Positions 48,304-57,042 of a stretch of DNA of 64,000 bases are shown in pieces. Origin of the DNA: JALZCH01 sp036387135 (GTDB lineage: Bacteria; Acidobacteriota; Blastocatellia; Pyrinomonadales; Pyrinomonadaceae). Position 1 is the first letter of the stretch. Each line of letters begins with the position of its first letter. The translations under genes were made by a program, and so were the position numbers. A model generated the notes under the pieces. The model was not told where the DNA came from and did no database searches. It was given only the letters and a program-made list of their open reading frames with translations. The DNA lies in contig DASVUH010000044.1 of NCBI GenBank assembly GCA_036387135.1, positions 1 through 64,000 on the forward strand, read 5' to 3'.

Positions 48304-49239
48304 ATGGGTGATTATTTAGATTATTTTAGCAGAATTCTTCATTACAATCTCTTTCCTCTCGGCGAAGCCAAAATTACGCCGCTCAGTTTGATTTATGTCA
48401 TCGGTTTTACGGTTTTATTGTTTTGGGCGTCGAAAAAGCTGCGCGATTTAATGACTTCGCGTCTTCTGGCGAAAACGCATCTCGACATCGGCGCGCAGCA
48501 GGCAATCGGCACAGTTTCACGCTATGCGATCTTGTTTCTCGGTTTTCTCGTGATTTTGCAAACAGTCGGAATCAACCTGACAACGCTCAATGTTTTGGCG
48601 GGCGCGGTCGGAATCGGAGTCGGTTTCGGTTTGCAAAACGTGGCGAGCAATTTTATCGCCGGGATTATTATTTTATTTGAACGCCCGGTTAAAATCGGCG
48701 ACCGAATCGAGGTTGACGGCAGCGACGGGAAAGTCGTTTCCGTCGGAGCGCGCAGCACCATTATCAAAACCAACGACAATGTGACGATTATCGTCCCGAA
48801 CAGCAAATTGATTACCGAGGACGTAGTCAATTGGAGCTACGACAGCCGCAACCCGCGCATTCGCTTTCGCGTTCCGGTCGGCGTGTCCTACGATTCGGAC
48901 GTTAATTTGGTCAAACAGCTTTTGCTCGAAGTAGCGGCTGAAAACCCGGATGTTCTTGAAGAGCCTAAATCATCGGTGCGCCTGCTTGAATTCGGCGACA
49001 ACTCGCTCAATTTTGAATTGTGGGTGTGGAGCAAAGCTAAACTGCATCGAAAAACGGCTATGCTCAGCGATTTAAACTTCGCCATCTGGGATAAATTTAA
49101 ATCGAACAACATCGAAATCCCGTTCCCGCAAAGAGATTTGAACATTCGCGGCGGGCGGCTCGCATTTGACGGAAACGCCGCTGTTTTTAGTCAAAAACAA
49201 GAAAATAACTCTCGTCCCAACGGCGTTTACAATAATTAA
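48304..49239 (+). CDS. MscS-family mechanosensitive channel
   Basis: This 311-residue inner-membrane channel opens on membrane tension. There are three or four membrane segments. The last is the pore helix with the Gly/Ala pattern LAGAVGIGVGFGLQNVASNFIAGIIILFERPVKIGDRIEV (about residues 96-137). The cytoplasmic beta domain follows (STIIKTNDNVTIIVPNSKLITEDVVNWSY) and a C-terminal alpha/beta domain ends NIEIPFPQRDLNIRG. I chose the ATG at 48304; a TTG five codons upstream is possible. It precedes the MaoC gene after a hairpin repeat. Confidence 0.93.
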   Translation: MGDYLDYFSRILHYNLFPLGEAKITPLSLIYVIGFTVLLFWASKKLRDLMTSRLLAKTHLDIGAQQAIGTVSRYAILFLGFLVILQTVGINLTTLNVLAGAVGIGVGFGLQNVASNFIAGIIILFERPVKIGDRIEVDGSDGKVVSVGARSTIIKTNDNVTIIVPNSKLITEDVVNWSYDSRNPRIRFRVPVGVSYDSDVNLVKQLLLEVAAENPDVLEEPKSSVRLLEFGDNSLNFELWVWSKAKLHRKTAMLSDLNFAIWDKFKSNNIEIPFPQRDLNIRGGRLAFDGNAAVFSQKQENNSRPNGVYNN

Positions 49240-49257
49240 CAATCTGAAAAAATAGAT

Positions 49258-49310
49258 TTGTTCGTCGTTCATTGCAAAAAGCAATCTACGACGAACGACG
49301 AACAACGAAC
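49258..49310. repeat. Heptamer-repeat hairpin before MaoC gene
   Basis: TTGTTCGTCGTTC (49258-49270) pairs perfectly with GAACGACGAACAA (49293-49305). The right arm consists of AACGACG/AACAACG heptads that run to 3 bases before the ATG at 49314. The layout is the same as at window bases 1-61. Confidence 0.9.
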
Positions 49311-49313
49311 AAA

Positions 49314-49715
49314 ATGACGGATTTAAAAATTGGAGATAAATTTTCGACGAGTAAGCAAATTACGGATTCGGTCGTGCGCGCTTTTGCCGATTTGTCGGGC
49401 GATTACAACCCGATTCACATTGACGAAGAGTTTGCGAAAACTACCCGTTTCGGACGAAGAATAGCGCACGGAATGATTTCCGGCGCGTTGATTTCCGCCG
49501 TTTTAGGTTATGAATTTAAAGAACGGAGAGTCGTATATCTTTCACAAACAATGAAATTTGTTGCGCCCGTTTTCATAGACGATACTGTAACAGCCAGTGC
49601 GACCGTGAAAAATATTCGCAAAGACAAAAACATCGTCACGCTTGAGACGGTTTGTACCAATCAGAACGGCGAAACAACTCTAAAAGGCGAAGCGATTGTA
49701 ATGATTCTTTCGTAA
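49314..49715 (+). CDS. MaoC-like (R)-specific enoyl-CoA hydratase
   Basis: This 133-residue hot-dog-fold protein has the R-hydratase motif FADLSGDYNPIHIDEEFAKTTRFGRRIAHGMISGALISAVLG, holding the catalytic Asp and His (D-x(4)-H). The later part (YLSQTMKFVAPVFIDDTVTASATVKNI) is the usual substrate-binding strand. It hydrates enoyl-CoA in fatty acid or polyhydroxyalkanoate metabolism. I chose the ATG at 49314; the codons upstream in frame are heptamer repeat. No Shine-Dalgarno is visible. Confidence 0.92.
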   Translation: MTDLKIGDKFSTSKQITDSVVRAFADLSGDYNPIHIDEEFAKTTRFGRRIAHGMISGALISAVLGYEFKERRVVYLSQTMKFVAPVFIDDTVTASATVKNIRKDKNIVTLETVCTNQNGETTLKGEAIVMILS

Positions 49716-49786
49716 ATAAAATGCAGGAAATTACCCGGCGCTGTTCATTCTCCGTCTTTTTGTGGCAAACTTTTGTTTAAAAGCAA

Positions 49787-52700
49787 ATGAGTAGCGGGAC
49801 GGAAATCAGACAAGCCGACGTTTTCGAGCGCATCGCCGCGAGCGAAGAATTTCGCCGTTTGTTTGATAAAATCCGGCGCGGCGCGGCGATTGTTTCGCTT
49901 GCCGGTTTAACGAGCGGAGCCGCGAAAGCCTGCGTTTTAGCCGCGTTACAAAAAAAAACCGGAAAAACTTTTGTCGTCGTCTCCGAAACAAACAAAGATT
50001 TGGAAGATTGGAACGGCGATCTGTGTTTTTTTAGCGGCTCTGCTAGTGAAGGACAAACAGACAAAGGGCAAATTTTAATTCTGCCTTCATCGGATGCCGA
50101 TCCGTATGCCGGAGTTTCGCCGCACGCGGAAACTTTGGAGCAGCGCGCTTTGACGCTTTGGCGGCTAGCGCAAAATGCGCCGGATTTTTTGCTTTTGACG
50201 GCTCGCGCGCTTGTTGCCAAAACCGTCGCGCCTGAAGAGTTAAGAAACTTGGGCGCATATCTTCGGCGAGAAGAAGATTTTCCGCCCGAAGAATTAATCG
50301 AAAAGCTCGTCGCTTGCGGCTACGTCCGCGAAGAACCCGTCGCGGGCGTCGGGCAATTTTCTTCGCGCGGCGGAATCGTTGATGTTTGGTCGCCCGATTG
50401 CGAATTGCCCGTGCGCGTCGAATTTTGGGGAGATACGGTTGATTCGATTCGAGAATTCGACCCGGAAACTCAGCTTTCAACCCAACAGCTAAAAGAAATC
50501 TCATTTGCGCCGATGCGCGAATTCGCGGCTTTGCCGCAGGATTTCCGCGACTGGGCGTTTTTCGCGCGCGAAAGATTTTCGGACGAACGCTTTGCGCGCG
50601 CTTTGGCTGATCGCACGCAGTTTGCCGACGAAGGCGAATCTTTTTCCGGCTGGGAGTTTCTGCTTCCGGTTTTGCACGAACGCAAAGGCGCGGCTTTCGA
50701 TTATTTACCGAAAGACGCGGTTTTAATTTTTGACGAACCGGCAAGCGTCGAAAAATATCTCGGTTCGTTTTATCAAAATCTGGAAAACAGTTTTGAGGAA
50801 ACAAACCGAGCCGACGAATTAGGATTGCCGCCGAACGATTTGTTTTTGACGCCCGATGAATTGCGCGCGCAGATTAATGAAAAACAGCGGTTAGAGCTTC
50901 GCGCTTTGGGACGCGCAGCCGCCGCGACTGATGAAAGTCTGGCGTTTGAAAACGAAAATCCGCAAATTCAAATTCCAAATATAAAATCTCAAACTGCAAA
51001 ACCTTTATTTCTGTTCTCAACTGCCGAGAAAGCAGCCGAAATAGAAATCATTTCCCGCTCCGCGCGTCGTTATCACAATCGAATCAGCGAATTAGCGAGC
51101 GACTTAAAACGCAGCCAGCAGCGAACGACGAGCAACGAACAGCGAACAATTTTCGTTCTGCGAACAAGCGGAATGCGCGAGCGCGTCAGCGAGCTTTTGC
51201 GCGAATCTGAAGTTAGTTTATCGTCTGATTCGTTTGCTCTCGGAAATCTAAGCTCCGGTTTTGAGCTTCCCGTTGCCAATGTAATCATTCACACAGAAGC
51301 CGACCTTTTCGACGAAATCGAAAAATATCAGGTTCATCCCGAATTTCAAGCGCAGCAGCAGAGGAATAAGGCTGAAAAGCAAAAGTCGAAAGGCAAAAGT
51401 CAAAAAGACAGAACCGGCGCGTTTTTGTCGGATTTTCGGGATTTGAAGCCGGGTGATTTTGTCGTTCACGTTGATCACGGAATCGGGCGTTTTGAAGGGC
51501 TGAATGCGCTTCAAATGGGCGAGCAGAGCGGCGAGTTTATGCTCGTCACTTATGCCGATAACGCCAAGTTGTATGTTCCGGTCGAGCGGCTCGATCTGGT
51601 TTCGCGTTTTTCGAGCGCCGAAGCGCAGACGCCGAATCTCGATAAATTGGGCGGCATCGGCTGGCAAGCCAAAAAAGCCAAAGCCAAACGCGCGATGCGC
51701 GATATGGCGGACGAGCTTTTGCGGCTTTACGCCGAGAGAAAGCTCGTGCAAGGCTACGCTTTTGCCGCCGATTCGCCGTGGCAGGACGAATTTGAAAACG
51801 CATTTCCGTACGAATTAACCGTTGATCAGGCGGTTTCGGTCGAAGATGTCAAAAAAGATATGGAAGCGACGACGCCGATGGACAGATTGCTCTGCGGCGA
51901 TGTCGGTTTCGGCAAAACCGAAGTGGCTATGCGCGCCGCTTTCAAAGCCGCAATGGATTCAAAACAAGTCGCCGTTTTAACTCCGACGACAGTTTTGGCG
52001 TATCAGCATTACGAAACTTTCAAAAAACGCTTTGCGGCGTTTCCAATCACAGTCGAGCTTTTATCGCGTTTTCGCTCGCCTAAAGAGCAAAAAGAAGCTG
52101 TCAAAAAACTCGAATCCGGCGCGGTTGACATCATTATCGGGACGCACCGGATTTTGTCGAAAGATGTCGTGATACCGAATTTAGGGCTGGTGGTTGTTGA
52201 CGAAGAACAGCGTTTCGGCGTCGCGCATAAAGAGCGTTTGAAACAACTGAAAAAGAAAGTTGATGTTTTGACGCTTTCGGCAACGCCGATTCCGCGCACT
52301 TTGAATATGGCTTTGACCGGAATGCGCGATATGTCGGTGATTGAAACCGCGCCGCGCGACCGTCTGGCGATTAACACGCAGGTTGTCCAGTTTTCCGATT
52401 CGGTGATTAAATCGGCGATTGAATTGGAAATGTCACGACAAGGACAAGTCTTTTTTATTCACAATCGCGTAGAGACAATCCAATCAATCGCCGCTTTGAT
52501 TAAAAAAATCGTGCCGGAAGCCCGAATTATCGTCGCGCACGGGCAGATGAACGAGCAGGAAATGGAAACGGCGATGCTCGATTTTGTTGATTATAAATTC
52601 GACGTTCTGGTCGCCACGACGATTATTGAAAATGGCATTGATATTCCGCGAGCGAACACAATTATCATCAACCGCGCCGATAATTACGGTCTATCGCAGC

Positions 52701-53440
52701 TTTACCAATTGCGCGGTCGCGTCGGTCGCTCAAATCGCCGCGCTTACGCTTATTTGTTGATTCCGGGCGAGCTAACGCTGACGCCGATTGCGCGGCGCAG
52801 ACTTTCTGCAATTCGCGAGTTTTCGGATTTGGGCGCGGGTTTCAGAATCGCCGCGCTCGATTTGGAATTGCGCGGCGCGGGAAATATGCTCGGCGGCGAG
52901 CAATCGGGACACTTGGACGCGCTCGGTTTCGATTTGTACACCAGAATGCTCGAACGCACTGTCGCCGAAATTCGCGGCGACGAGATTGAGGACGAAGCGA
53001 GCGTTTCGATTAATCTCGGCGTTGACGTTTCGATTCCGACCGAATATATCGCCGATATGTCGCAGCGCTTGAGAACTTACAAACGCATTTCATCGGCAAA
53101 TTCGGAAGAGGTTTTAAATAAACTTTTCGCCGAAATCCAGGATCGTTACGGGCGCGCGCCGGAATCCGTCGAAAATCTTTTTAATTACGCCAAACTTCGT
53201 CGCCTTGCCGAAGAAATGCGCGTGCTTTCGATTGATAAAACGCCGCAGGGAATTGCTTTTAAACTGTCGGAACGCGCAATGGTTGAACCGGAAAAATTGA
53301 TGGATTTGGTTAATTCCGGCGAAGGCATCGGTTTTTCGCCGAACGGAGTTTTAAGAATTCCGATAAATTCCGCAGACGAAAGCCAACAAATTCTCGATTC
53401 CGCGCGTCAAATCTTGCACGAAATTCGTTCTAACGGGTAA
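49787..53440 (+). CDS. mfd: Transcription-repair coupling factor Mfd
   Basis: This 1217-residue ATPase removes stalled RNA polymerase and recruits UvrA. The order is a UvrB-like N-terminal module (about 30-380), a linker, the CarD-like RNA polymerase interaction domain starting LKPGDFVVHVDHGIGRFEGL (about 553), and the RecG-like translocase. The translocase has Walker A GDVGFGKTEVAMRA (about 703), DEEQ in LVVVDEEQRFG, SATPIPRTL, and the TRG-type GRVGRSNRRAYAYLL motif. A C-terminal TRCF domain ends the protein. Three clusters of heptamer repeat lie in frame in the linker (residues 392-405, 444-455, 530-541), adding length over typical homologues of about 1150. Confidence 0.96.
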   Translation: MSSGTEIRQADVFERIAASEEFRRLFDKIRRGAAIVSLAGLTSGAAKACVLAALQKKTGKTFVVVSETNKDLEDWNGDLCFFSGSASEGQTDKGQILILPSSDADPYAGVSPHAETLEQRALTLWRLAQNAPDFLLLTARALVAKTVAPEELRNLGAYLRREEDFPPEELIEKLVACGYVREEPVAGVGQFSSRGGIVDVWSPDCELPVRVEFWGDTVDSIREFDPETQLSTQQLKEISFAPMREFAALPQDFRDWAFFARERFSDERFARALADRTQFADEGESFSGWEFLLPVLHERKGAAFDYLPKDAVLIFDEPASVEKYLGSFYQNLENSFEETNRADELGLPPNDLFLTPDELRAQINEKQRLELRALGRAAAATDESLAFENENPQIQIPNIKSQTAKPLFLFSTAEKAAEIEIISRSARRYHNRISELASDLKRSQQRTTSNEQRTIFVLRTSGMRERVSELLRESEVSLSSDSFALGNLSSGFELPVANVIIHTEADLFDEIEKYQVHPEFQAQQQRNKAEKQKSKGKSQKDRTGAFLSDFRDLKPGDFVVHVDHGIGRFEGLNALQMGEQSGEFMLVTYADNAKLYVPVERLDLVSRFSSAEAQTPNLDKLGGIGWQAKKAKAKRAMRDMADELLRLYAERKLVQGYAFAADSPWQDEFENAFPYELTVDQAVSVEDVKKDMEATTPMDRLLCGDVGFGKTEVAMRAAFKAAMDSKQVAVLTPTTVLAYQHYETFKKRFAAFPITVELLSRFRSPKEQKEAVKKLESGAVDIIIGTHRILSKDVVIPNLGLVVVDEEQRFGVAHKERLKQLKKKVDVLTLSATPIPRTLNMALTGMRDMSVIETAPRDRLAINTQVVQFSDSVIKSAIELEMSRQGQVFFIHNRVETIQSIAALIKKIVPEARIIVAHGQMNEQEMETAMLDFVDYKFDVLVATTIIENGIDIPRANTIIINRADNYGLSQLYQLRGRVGRSNRRAYAYLLIPGELTLTPIARRRLSAIREFSDLGAGFRIAALDLELRGAGNMLGGEQSGHLDALGFDLYTRMLERTVAEIRGDEIEDEASVSINLGVDVSIPTEYIADMSQRLRTYKRISSANSEEVLNKLFAEIQDRYGRAPESVENLFNYAKLRRLAEEMRVLSIDKTPQGIAFKLSERAMVEPEKLMDLVNSGEGIGFSPNGVLRIPINSADESQQILDSARQILHEIRSNG
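50962..51003 (+). repeat. In-frame heptads in mfd, cluster 1
   Basis: Six degenerate heptads such as GCAAATT, CAAATTC, CAAATAT, AAAATCT, CAAACTG, CAAAACC are in frame and encode PQIQIPNIKSQTAKP-type residues in the linker of Mfd. Three heptads equal seven codons, so the frame is kept. Confidence 0.7.
51117..51151 (+). repeat. In-frame heptads in mfd, cluster 2
   Basis: Five heptads AGCAGCG, AACGACG, AGCAACG, AACAGCG, AACAATT encode QQRTTSNEQRT. The unit is the same AACGACG/AACAACG type as in the hairpins at 1-61 and 49258-49310. Confidence 0.85.
51375..51409 (+). repeat. In-frame heptads in mfd, cluster 3
   Basis: Five heptads AAAAGCA, AAAGTCG, AAAGGCA, AAAGTCA, AAAAGAC encode KQKSKGKSQKD just before the RNA polymerase interaction domain. 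They form a basic, probably unstructured patch. Confidence 0.75.
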
Positions 53441-53547
53441 AGTAATCAGTAATTAGTAATCAGCAATAATAAATATTCGCAAATCGGACAGACCAATTCC
53501 TGCAATCATACTAATTACTAATTACTTTTTACCAATTACCAATTACT
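53441..53547. repeat. Heptamer-repeat hairpin between mfd and SurA gene
   Basis: The left block AGTAATCAGTAATTAGTAAT (from 53441) and right block ACTAATTACTAATTACT (from 53510) are inverted heptad runs, with further CCAATTA heptads to 53547. They can pair across about 45 bases. A normal AGGAG then leads into the next gene's GTG start. Confidence 0.85.
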
Positions 53548-53565
53548 AAAAATAGGAGTTACAAA

Positions 53566-54627
53566 GTGAGATTTTCCAAAACTGCTTTTGTGCGGTTGTC
53601 AGTTTTATTTGCCGCAGTTTTTTTATTCAATCTTTCCGGTTTCGCTCAGGAAACCGAACAGCGCGTAGTTGATGAAGTCGTCGCACAGGTCAACGAAGGC
53701 GTGATTACTTTGTCGCGCATCAACCGCGAGATTAACAGCCGCACCGATGCGATTCTGGCGCGCGGTCAGACCGATGGAAAAACGCGCGAACAGCTCGTCA
53801 GCGAGTTTAACGCCAAGCGCAACGAGTTGATTGTTGATTTGATCAACGAAGAGCTGATTATGCAGCAAGGCAAAGAGCTTTCGCTTGAAAATGAAGTCGA
53901 GCAGGAAATCAACCAGCGTTTCGTGCAGCTAATGCAGCGTTATAACATCAAAACGATTGAAGAGCTTCATAAACAGATTCGCGCCGAAAATGTCGAGCCG
54001 GACGAGCTGAAAGCTATCTGGCGTCGCGAGCTGATTCCCGCTCTGGTCTTTCGATACGAAGTTGAGGGCAAGCTTTATAACGGTTTAACGCAGAAAGAGT
54101 TGAAAGATTATTTTGAAAAAAATAAGGAGAAATTCCGCAAAGCGGAAACCGTCACGATTTCAGAGATTTTCCTGAGCTTTGCCGGACGCGACGTAAATCA
54201 AATCAAAACCAAAGCCGCCGATTTAGTCAAACAGCTTCGCGCCGGAGCCAATTTTGAAGCGTTCGTCGCGCAGCATTCCGAGCGCCCGGATTCGCAAAAA
54301 GAAAAAGGCAAAGTCGGCAGTTTTGAAGTTCCACAGCTAACGCCGGAAATCGGCAACGCAATTAAAAGTGTCAAAGCCGGCGGTTATTCAGACCCGATTA
54401 TTACCGACGAAGGCGCAATGATTCTACGCGTTGACCAGCGCGTCAACGATTCCGCCACACCCGTCTTTAACGAAAATCAGGTTCGTCAGGCGATTACAAT
54501 GGAACGTTCGGAAGCGGAGCGCAAAAAATATATGGCAAAACTGCGAACGGATGCTTACATTAAAATTGCCAAAAGCTATGAAACGGCGATAATGCCGATT
54601 CTTTATAAAGACGATAAGAAAAGCTAG
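53566..54627 (+). CDS. SurA-like periplasmic peptidyl-prolyl isomerase
   Basis: This 353-residue exported chaperone has a signal peptide (FSKTAFVRLSVLFAAVFLFNLSGFAQ). The SurA-type N-terminal helical domain follows (VVDEVVAQVNEGVITLSRINREINSR ... LIVDLINEELIMQQGKEL), then one parvulin domain (KAETVTISEIFLSFAGRD ... FEAFVAQHSERPDSQKEKGKVGSFEVPQLTPEIGNAI ... VKAGGYSDPIITDEGAMILRVDQR). It helps outer-membrane proteins fold. It has one PPIase domain instead of two as in E. coli. The start is GTG with GGAG at the right distance. The stop TAG is within a heptamer repeat. Confidence 0.92.
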   Translation: MRFSKTAFVRLSVLFAAVFLFNLSGFAQETEQRVVDEVVAQVNEGVITLSRINREINSRTDAILARGQTDGKTREQLVSEFNAKRNELIVDLINEELIMQQGKELSLENEVEQEINQRFVQLMQRYNIKTIEELHKQIRAENVEPDELKAIWRRELIPALVFRYEVEGKLYNGLTQKELKDYFEKNKEKFRKAETVTISEIFLSFAGRDVNQIKTKAADLVKQLRAGANFEAFVAQHSERPDSQKEKGKVGSFEVPQLTPEIGNAIKSVKAGGYSDPIITDEGAMILRVDQRVNDSATPVFNENQVRQAITMERSEAERKKYMAKLRTDAYIKIAKSYETAIMPILYKDDKKS

Positions 54628-55415
54628 TCTTGAGTCTTGAGTCTTGAATCGAGAGTCGAATTTGTTTCTTTTGATTCCAGATTTTTGACGCCGGAATCTA
54701 AGCTATTAAGTTGTTCGTGCGGCGCGGGAAGGTTGACGATTTCGCCTTCGATGCGCCGCACTTTTTCGTTTTCCTGAATCGGCTCGATTGCCGCATACGG
54801 AAGGCTGACCAGACCTAAAACGTAAAGCGCGAGCGCGAAAAACGAAATATATCCGGTAGCCGGGGCAAAATTCGGAATGCCTAAAACAGTGCGCGGAATG
54901 CCTTCAAAAATGTAGTTAATTAATTTATACCAGCCGCTTTCTTCGGGCGCTGCAAAAGCGGCGAGAATCAAATGCTTGAGCAAAAAAGCGGTTCCGAAAA
55001 GCACCGCTAGACTTCTGAGCAGCCGTTTGGCGTCGAACTCGGAAAACAGATTATTCCACAGCGTCCACAAAAAAAAGAACGAAAACAGCCAGAACAAAAA
55101 ACCGCTTTCGGGCAGCACGGAATTTAGAGCCTGAGCCGAAGCGAAAAAAAGCGTCAGGAGTATTATTGCGTTAGCCGCGTTTGTCAGAATGGGAAAATCG
55201 TGCGAAATCCAATCGGCGAAGAAGACGAGCCGCCCGCGCAGAAAAAGCAGCATCAGCAAGCTCGCCAAAATCAAACAAACGAGCGGCGGCGGGATAAAAA
55301 TAAAATTCTGCCTCTCCGCGCCGACGCGCAAACCGCCGAGCAGCGCGACCGTCAAAAAAATGAGCGGCAACAACAGAAAACGCCAGACTGCCAGATTTCT
55401 TTCGCGGACGTTCAT
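54624..55415 (-). CDS. Polytopic membrane protein of unknown function
   Basis: This 263-residue protein has about six or seven membrane segments (FLLLPLIFLTVALLGGL, FIPPPLVCLILASLLMLLFL, AIILLTLFFASAQAL, FLFWLFSFFFLWTLW, LAVLFGTAFLLKHLILAAF, ISFFALALYVLGLVSL) and a polar C-terminal tail whose last residues derive from a heptamer repeat. It is directly adjacent to the upstream TPR-like gene (stop and start touching), so they are co-expressed. Its stop overlaps the SurA stop on the opposite strand by four bases. No family recognised. Confidence 0.75.
   Translation of the reverse strand: MNVRERNLAVWRFLLLPLIFLTVALLGGLRVGAERQNFIFIPPPLVCLILASLLMLLFLRGRLVFFADWISHDFPILTNAANAIILLTLFFASAQALNSVLPESGFLFWLFSFFFLWTLWNNLFSEFDAKRLLRSLAVLFGTAFLLKHLILAAFAAPEESGWYKLINYIFEGIPRTVLGIPNFAPATGYISFFALALYVLGLVSLPYAAIEPIQENEKVRRIEGEIVNLPAPHEQLNSLDSGVKNLESKETNSTLDSRLKTQD
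54626..54660. repeat. Heptads at convergent gene ends
   Basis: Five heptads AGTCTTG x3, AATCGAG, AGTCGAA. They contain the last bases of the SurA gene stop and encode on the minus strand the C-terminus STLDSRLKTQD of the membrane protein gene. Here too repeat units contribute protein sequence. Confidence 0.85.
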
Positions 55416-55910
55416 TTATTTTCTCTCCCGCAAAACTTTGAGCGGATTTAAATCGTCCCAGCTTCGCTCGATGCCTTGTTCAAGCTCGGTTTTCAGCTCG
55501 ACTGCAGTTTTTAATTTTAAATCCGCGTCGTCAGATTTGAAATTCGGGTTGAGTGCGATTGTTCGATTTGCCGTTTCCACACCTTGCCGGAAAAGATTGT
55601 CGTCGTTCCAGGTTCTGCCCCAACCTTCGCGGTAAAAGCTGTATGCCATATAAAACTGAGTTTTGGCGTCGCGTTTTTCTGAATCGGCTTGATTAAAGTT
55701 TTCGCGCGCCGCGCGGTAATTTTCCGCGCGGAAAAGCCGCAAGCCTTCGTCAAATTTTGCCTGATTGATTTCGTAAGCGCCGACCGTGACGGTTGCTTTG
55801 GTCGAAATCTCGGCAACCGTTTTCGGCTCAGTCCAGTAAAGCCAGACAATGAAAAAGGCGTAAACGATTGATAATAAAATTCCCGCTGTTTGGATTAGTT
55901 TCAGGTTCAT
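55416..55910 (-). CDS. Membrane-anchored TPR-like protein
   Basis: This 164-residue protein has an N-terminal anchor QTAGILLSIVYAFFIVWLYW and a periplasmic helical part with tetratricopeptide-like units: AKFDEGLRLFRAENYRAARENFNQAD, TQFYMAYSFYREGWGR, LFRQGVETANRTIALNPNF. It is the first gene of an operon with the polytopic membrane protein, so the two may form a complex. The role is not known. Confidence 0.75.
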   Translation of the reverse strand: MNLKLIQTAGILLSIVYAFFIVWLYWTEPKTVAEISTKATVTVGAYEINQAKFDEGLRLFRAENYRAARENFNQADSEKRDAKTQFYMAYSFYREGWGRTWNDDNLFRQGVETANRTIALNPNFKSDDADLKLKTAVELKTELEQGIERSWDDLNPLKVLRERK

Positions 55911-55979
55911 CGTTTATAATCCTAGTCGAAACTAAAAGAGGTTTCCCGCAAAGTCAAACCTTTTTAGAATAAATAAAAT

Positions 55980-56996
55980 ATGTGTCGTTTATTTCTCTCA
56001 TTAATTTTATGTTCGTTTGTGTTTCACATCGGCGTTTCCGCTCAAGACGCCAAAAACTCTCCGTCGCAAAAACAGCAGTGGAAACGTCTCGAAGGCGAAA
56101 ACAAAGAATTTTCGGCAACCCTTCCCGCAGATTTTGATGTTTTATTTGTCCCGGAAAGTTTTAACGTTTTAAATCCGAAAGATTGGCAGCAAAAAACTTC
56201 TCTCTGGAATATGCATTCGATCAGAGCATATGAAAACGGTGCGGCAATAATTATCGAGCGATACCAAGCAAAAAAAGCGAAAACCGCATTGAAATATATG
56301 CTGGCAAGTCTCGGTGAAATGCGGTCTAGAACAAAACCGCCGTTACCGAGTCTGCAGGAGCGCGATTTTACAATCGGCAGTTTCGACGGACGGCATCTGG
56401 TTAAAGAGCAGGACGATTATTATTTTACCGAGATTTATCTGGCTTCGGAGAAATATGTTTATTACATCGGCGCAGGCGCGCGCGACAAAAACAATCCGGC
56501 GTTAGCGGCGATGCTCGCGCATCTCGAAGCCGACGGAAAGCAGATCGTTCAGCAGCCGAGAGCGACGCTTGAAAATATCGCCGCCGAAACGGAATCAATC
56601 TCGGCGCTTCAGACAACTCCGCTCGGTCTTTATATCGAAAAGATGAAGTTAAAAGAGATTGAGGAAGAACAAAAGAAAAGTATCGAAGCCGGTAAAACCG
56701 CGACTTCAAACGGATCTTCTACGACCGGCGACAAGCGGCTTTTAATTTTGAATCAACCGAGACCGGGTTATACGGAGGATGCGCGGCGAAATAACATTCA
56801 GGGAAAGCTCTTTCTCCGCGTGTTTTTTGGCGCAAACGGGCGAATCAGCCGAATCAACGCTATTTCGGGTTTAAGCTATGGATTGACCGAGAAATCAATC
56901 ATTGCCGCCCGCCGAATATTGTTTTTGCCCGCCGAAAAAGACGGAAAGCCGATTTCGACCGCAAAGATTGTTGAATACCGCTTTACGATTTATTAA
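55980..56996 (+). CDS. Secreted protein with C-terminal TonB-like domain (1)
   Basis: This 338-residue exported protein has signal peptide MCRLFLSLILCSFVFHIGVSAQD. The middle (about 35-200) is an alpha+beta domain of unknown role (FSATLPADFDVLFVPESF ... EIYLASEKYVYYIGAGARD). The C-terminus is TonB-like: LNQPRPGYTEDARRNNIQGKLFLRVFFGANGRISRINAISGLSYGLTEKSIIAARRILFLPAEKDGKPISTAKIVEYRF. No cytoplasmic membrane anchor is present, so it is not a classical energiser. The gene at 59471 encodes a paralogue. Confidence 0.85.
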   Translation: MCRLFLSLILCSFVFHIGVSAQDAKNSPSQKQQWKRLEGENKEFSATLPADFDVLFVPESFNVLNPKDWQQKTSLWNMHSIRAYENGAAIIIERYQAKKAKTALKYMLASLGEMRSRTKPPLPSLQERDFTIGSFDGRHLVKEQDDYYFTEIYLASEKYVYYIGAGARDKNNPALAAMLAHLEADGKQIVQQPRATLENIAAETESISALQTTPLGLYIEKMKLKEIEEEQKKSIEAGKTATSNGSSTTGDKRLLILNQPRPGYTEDARRNNIQGKLFLRVFFGANGRISRINAISGLSYGLTEKSIIAARRILFLPAEKDGKPISTAKIVEYRFTIY

Positions 56997-57042
56997 ACCC
57001 GATGACAATCGCTTATTTTATCGAGCCAAAATCAATGCACTT

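Noticed and set aside
50043..50804. 253-codon minus-strand ORF
   Set aside because: Lies wholly inside mfd on the other strand; Arg-rich shadow translation without motifs.
53441..53547. CRISPR-like or iteron array
   Set aside because: Units are seven bases, adjacent, and arranged as an inverted pair; no spacers and no replication gene nearby.
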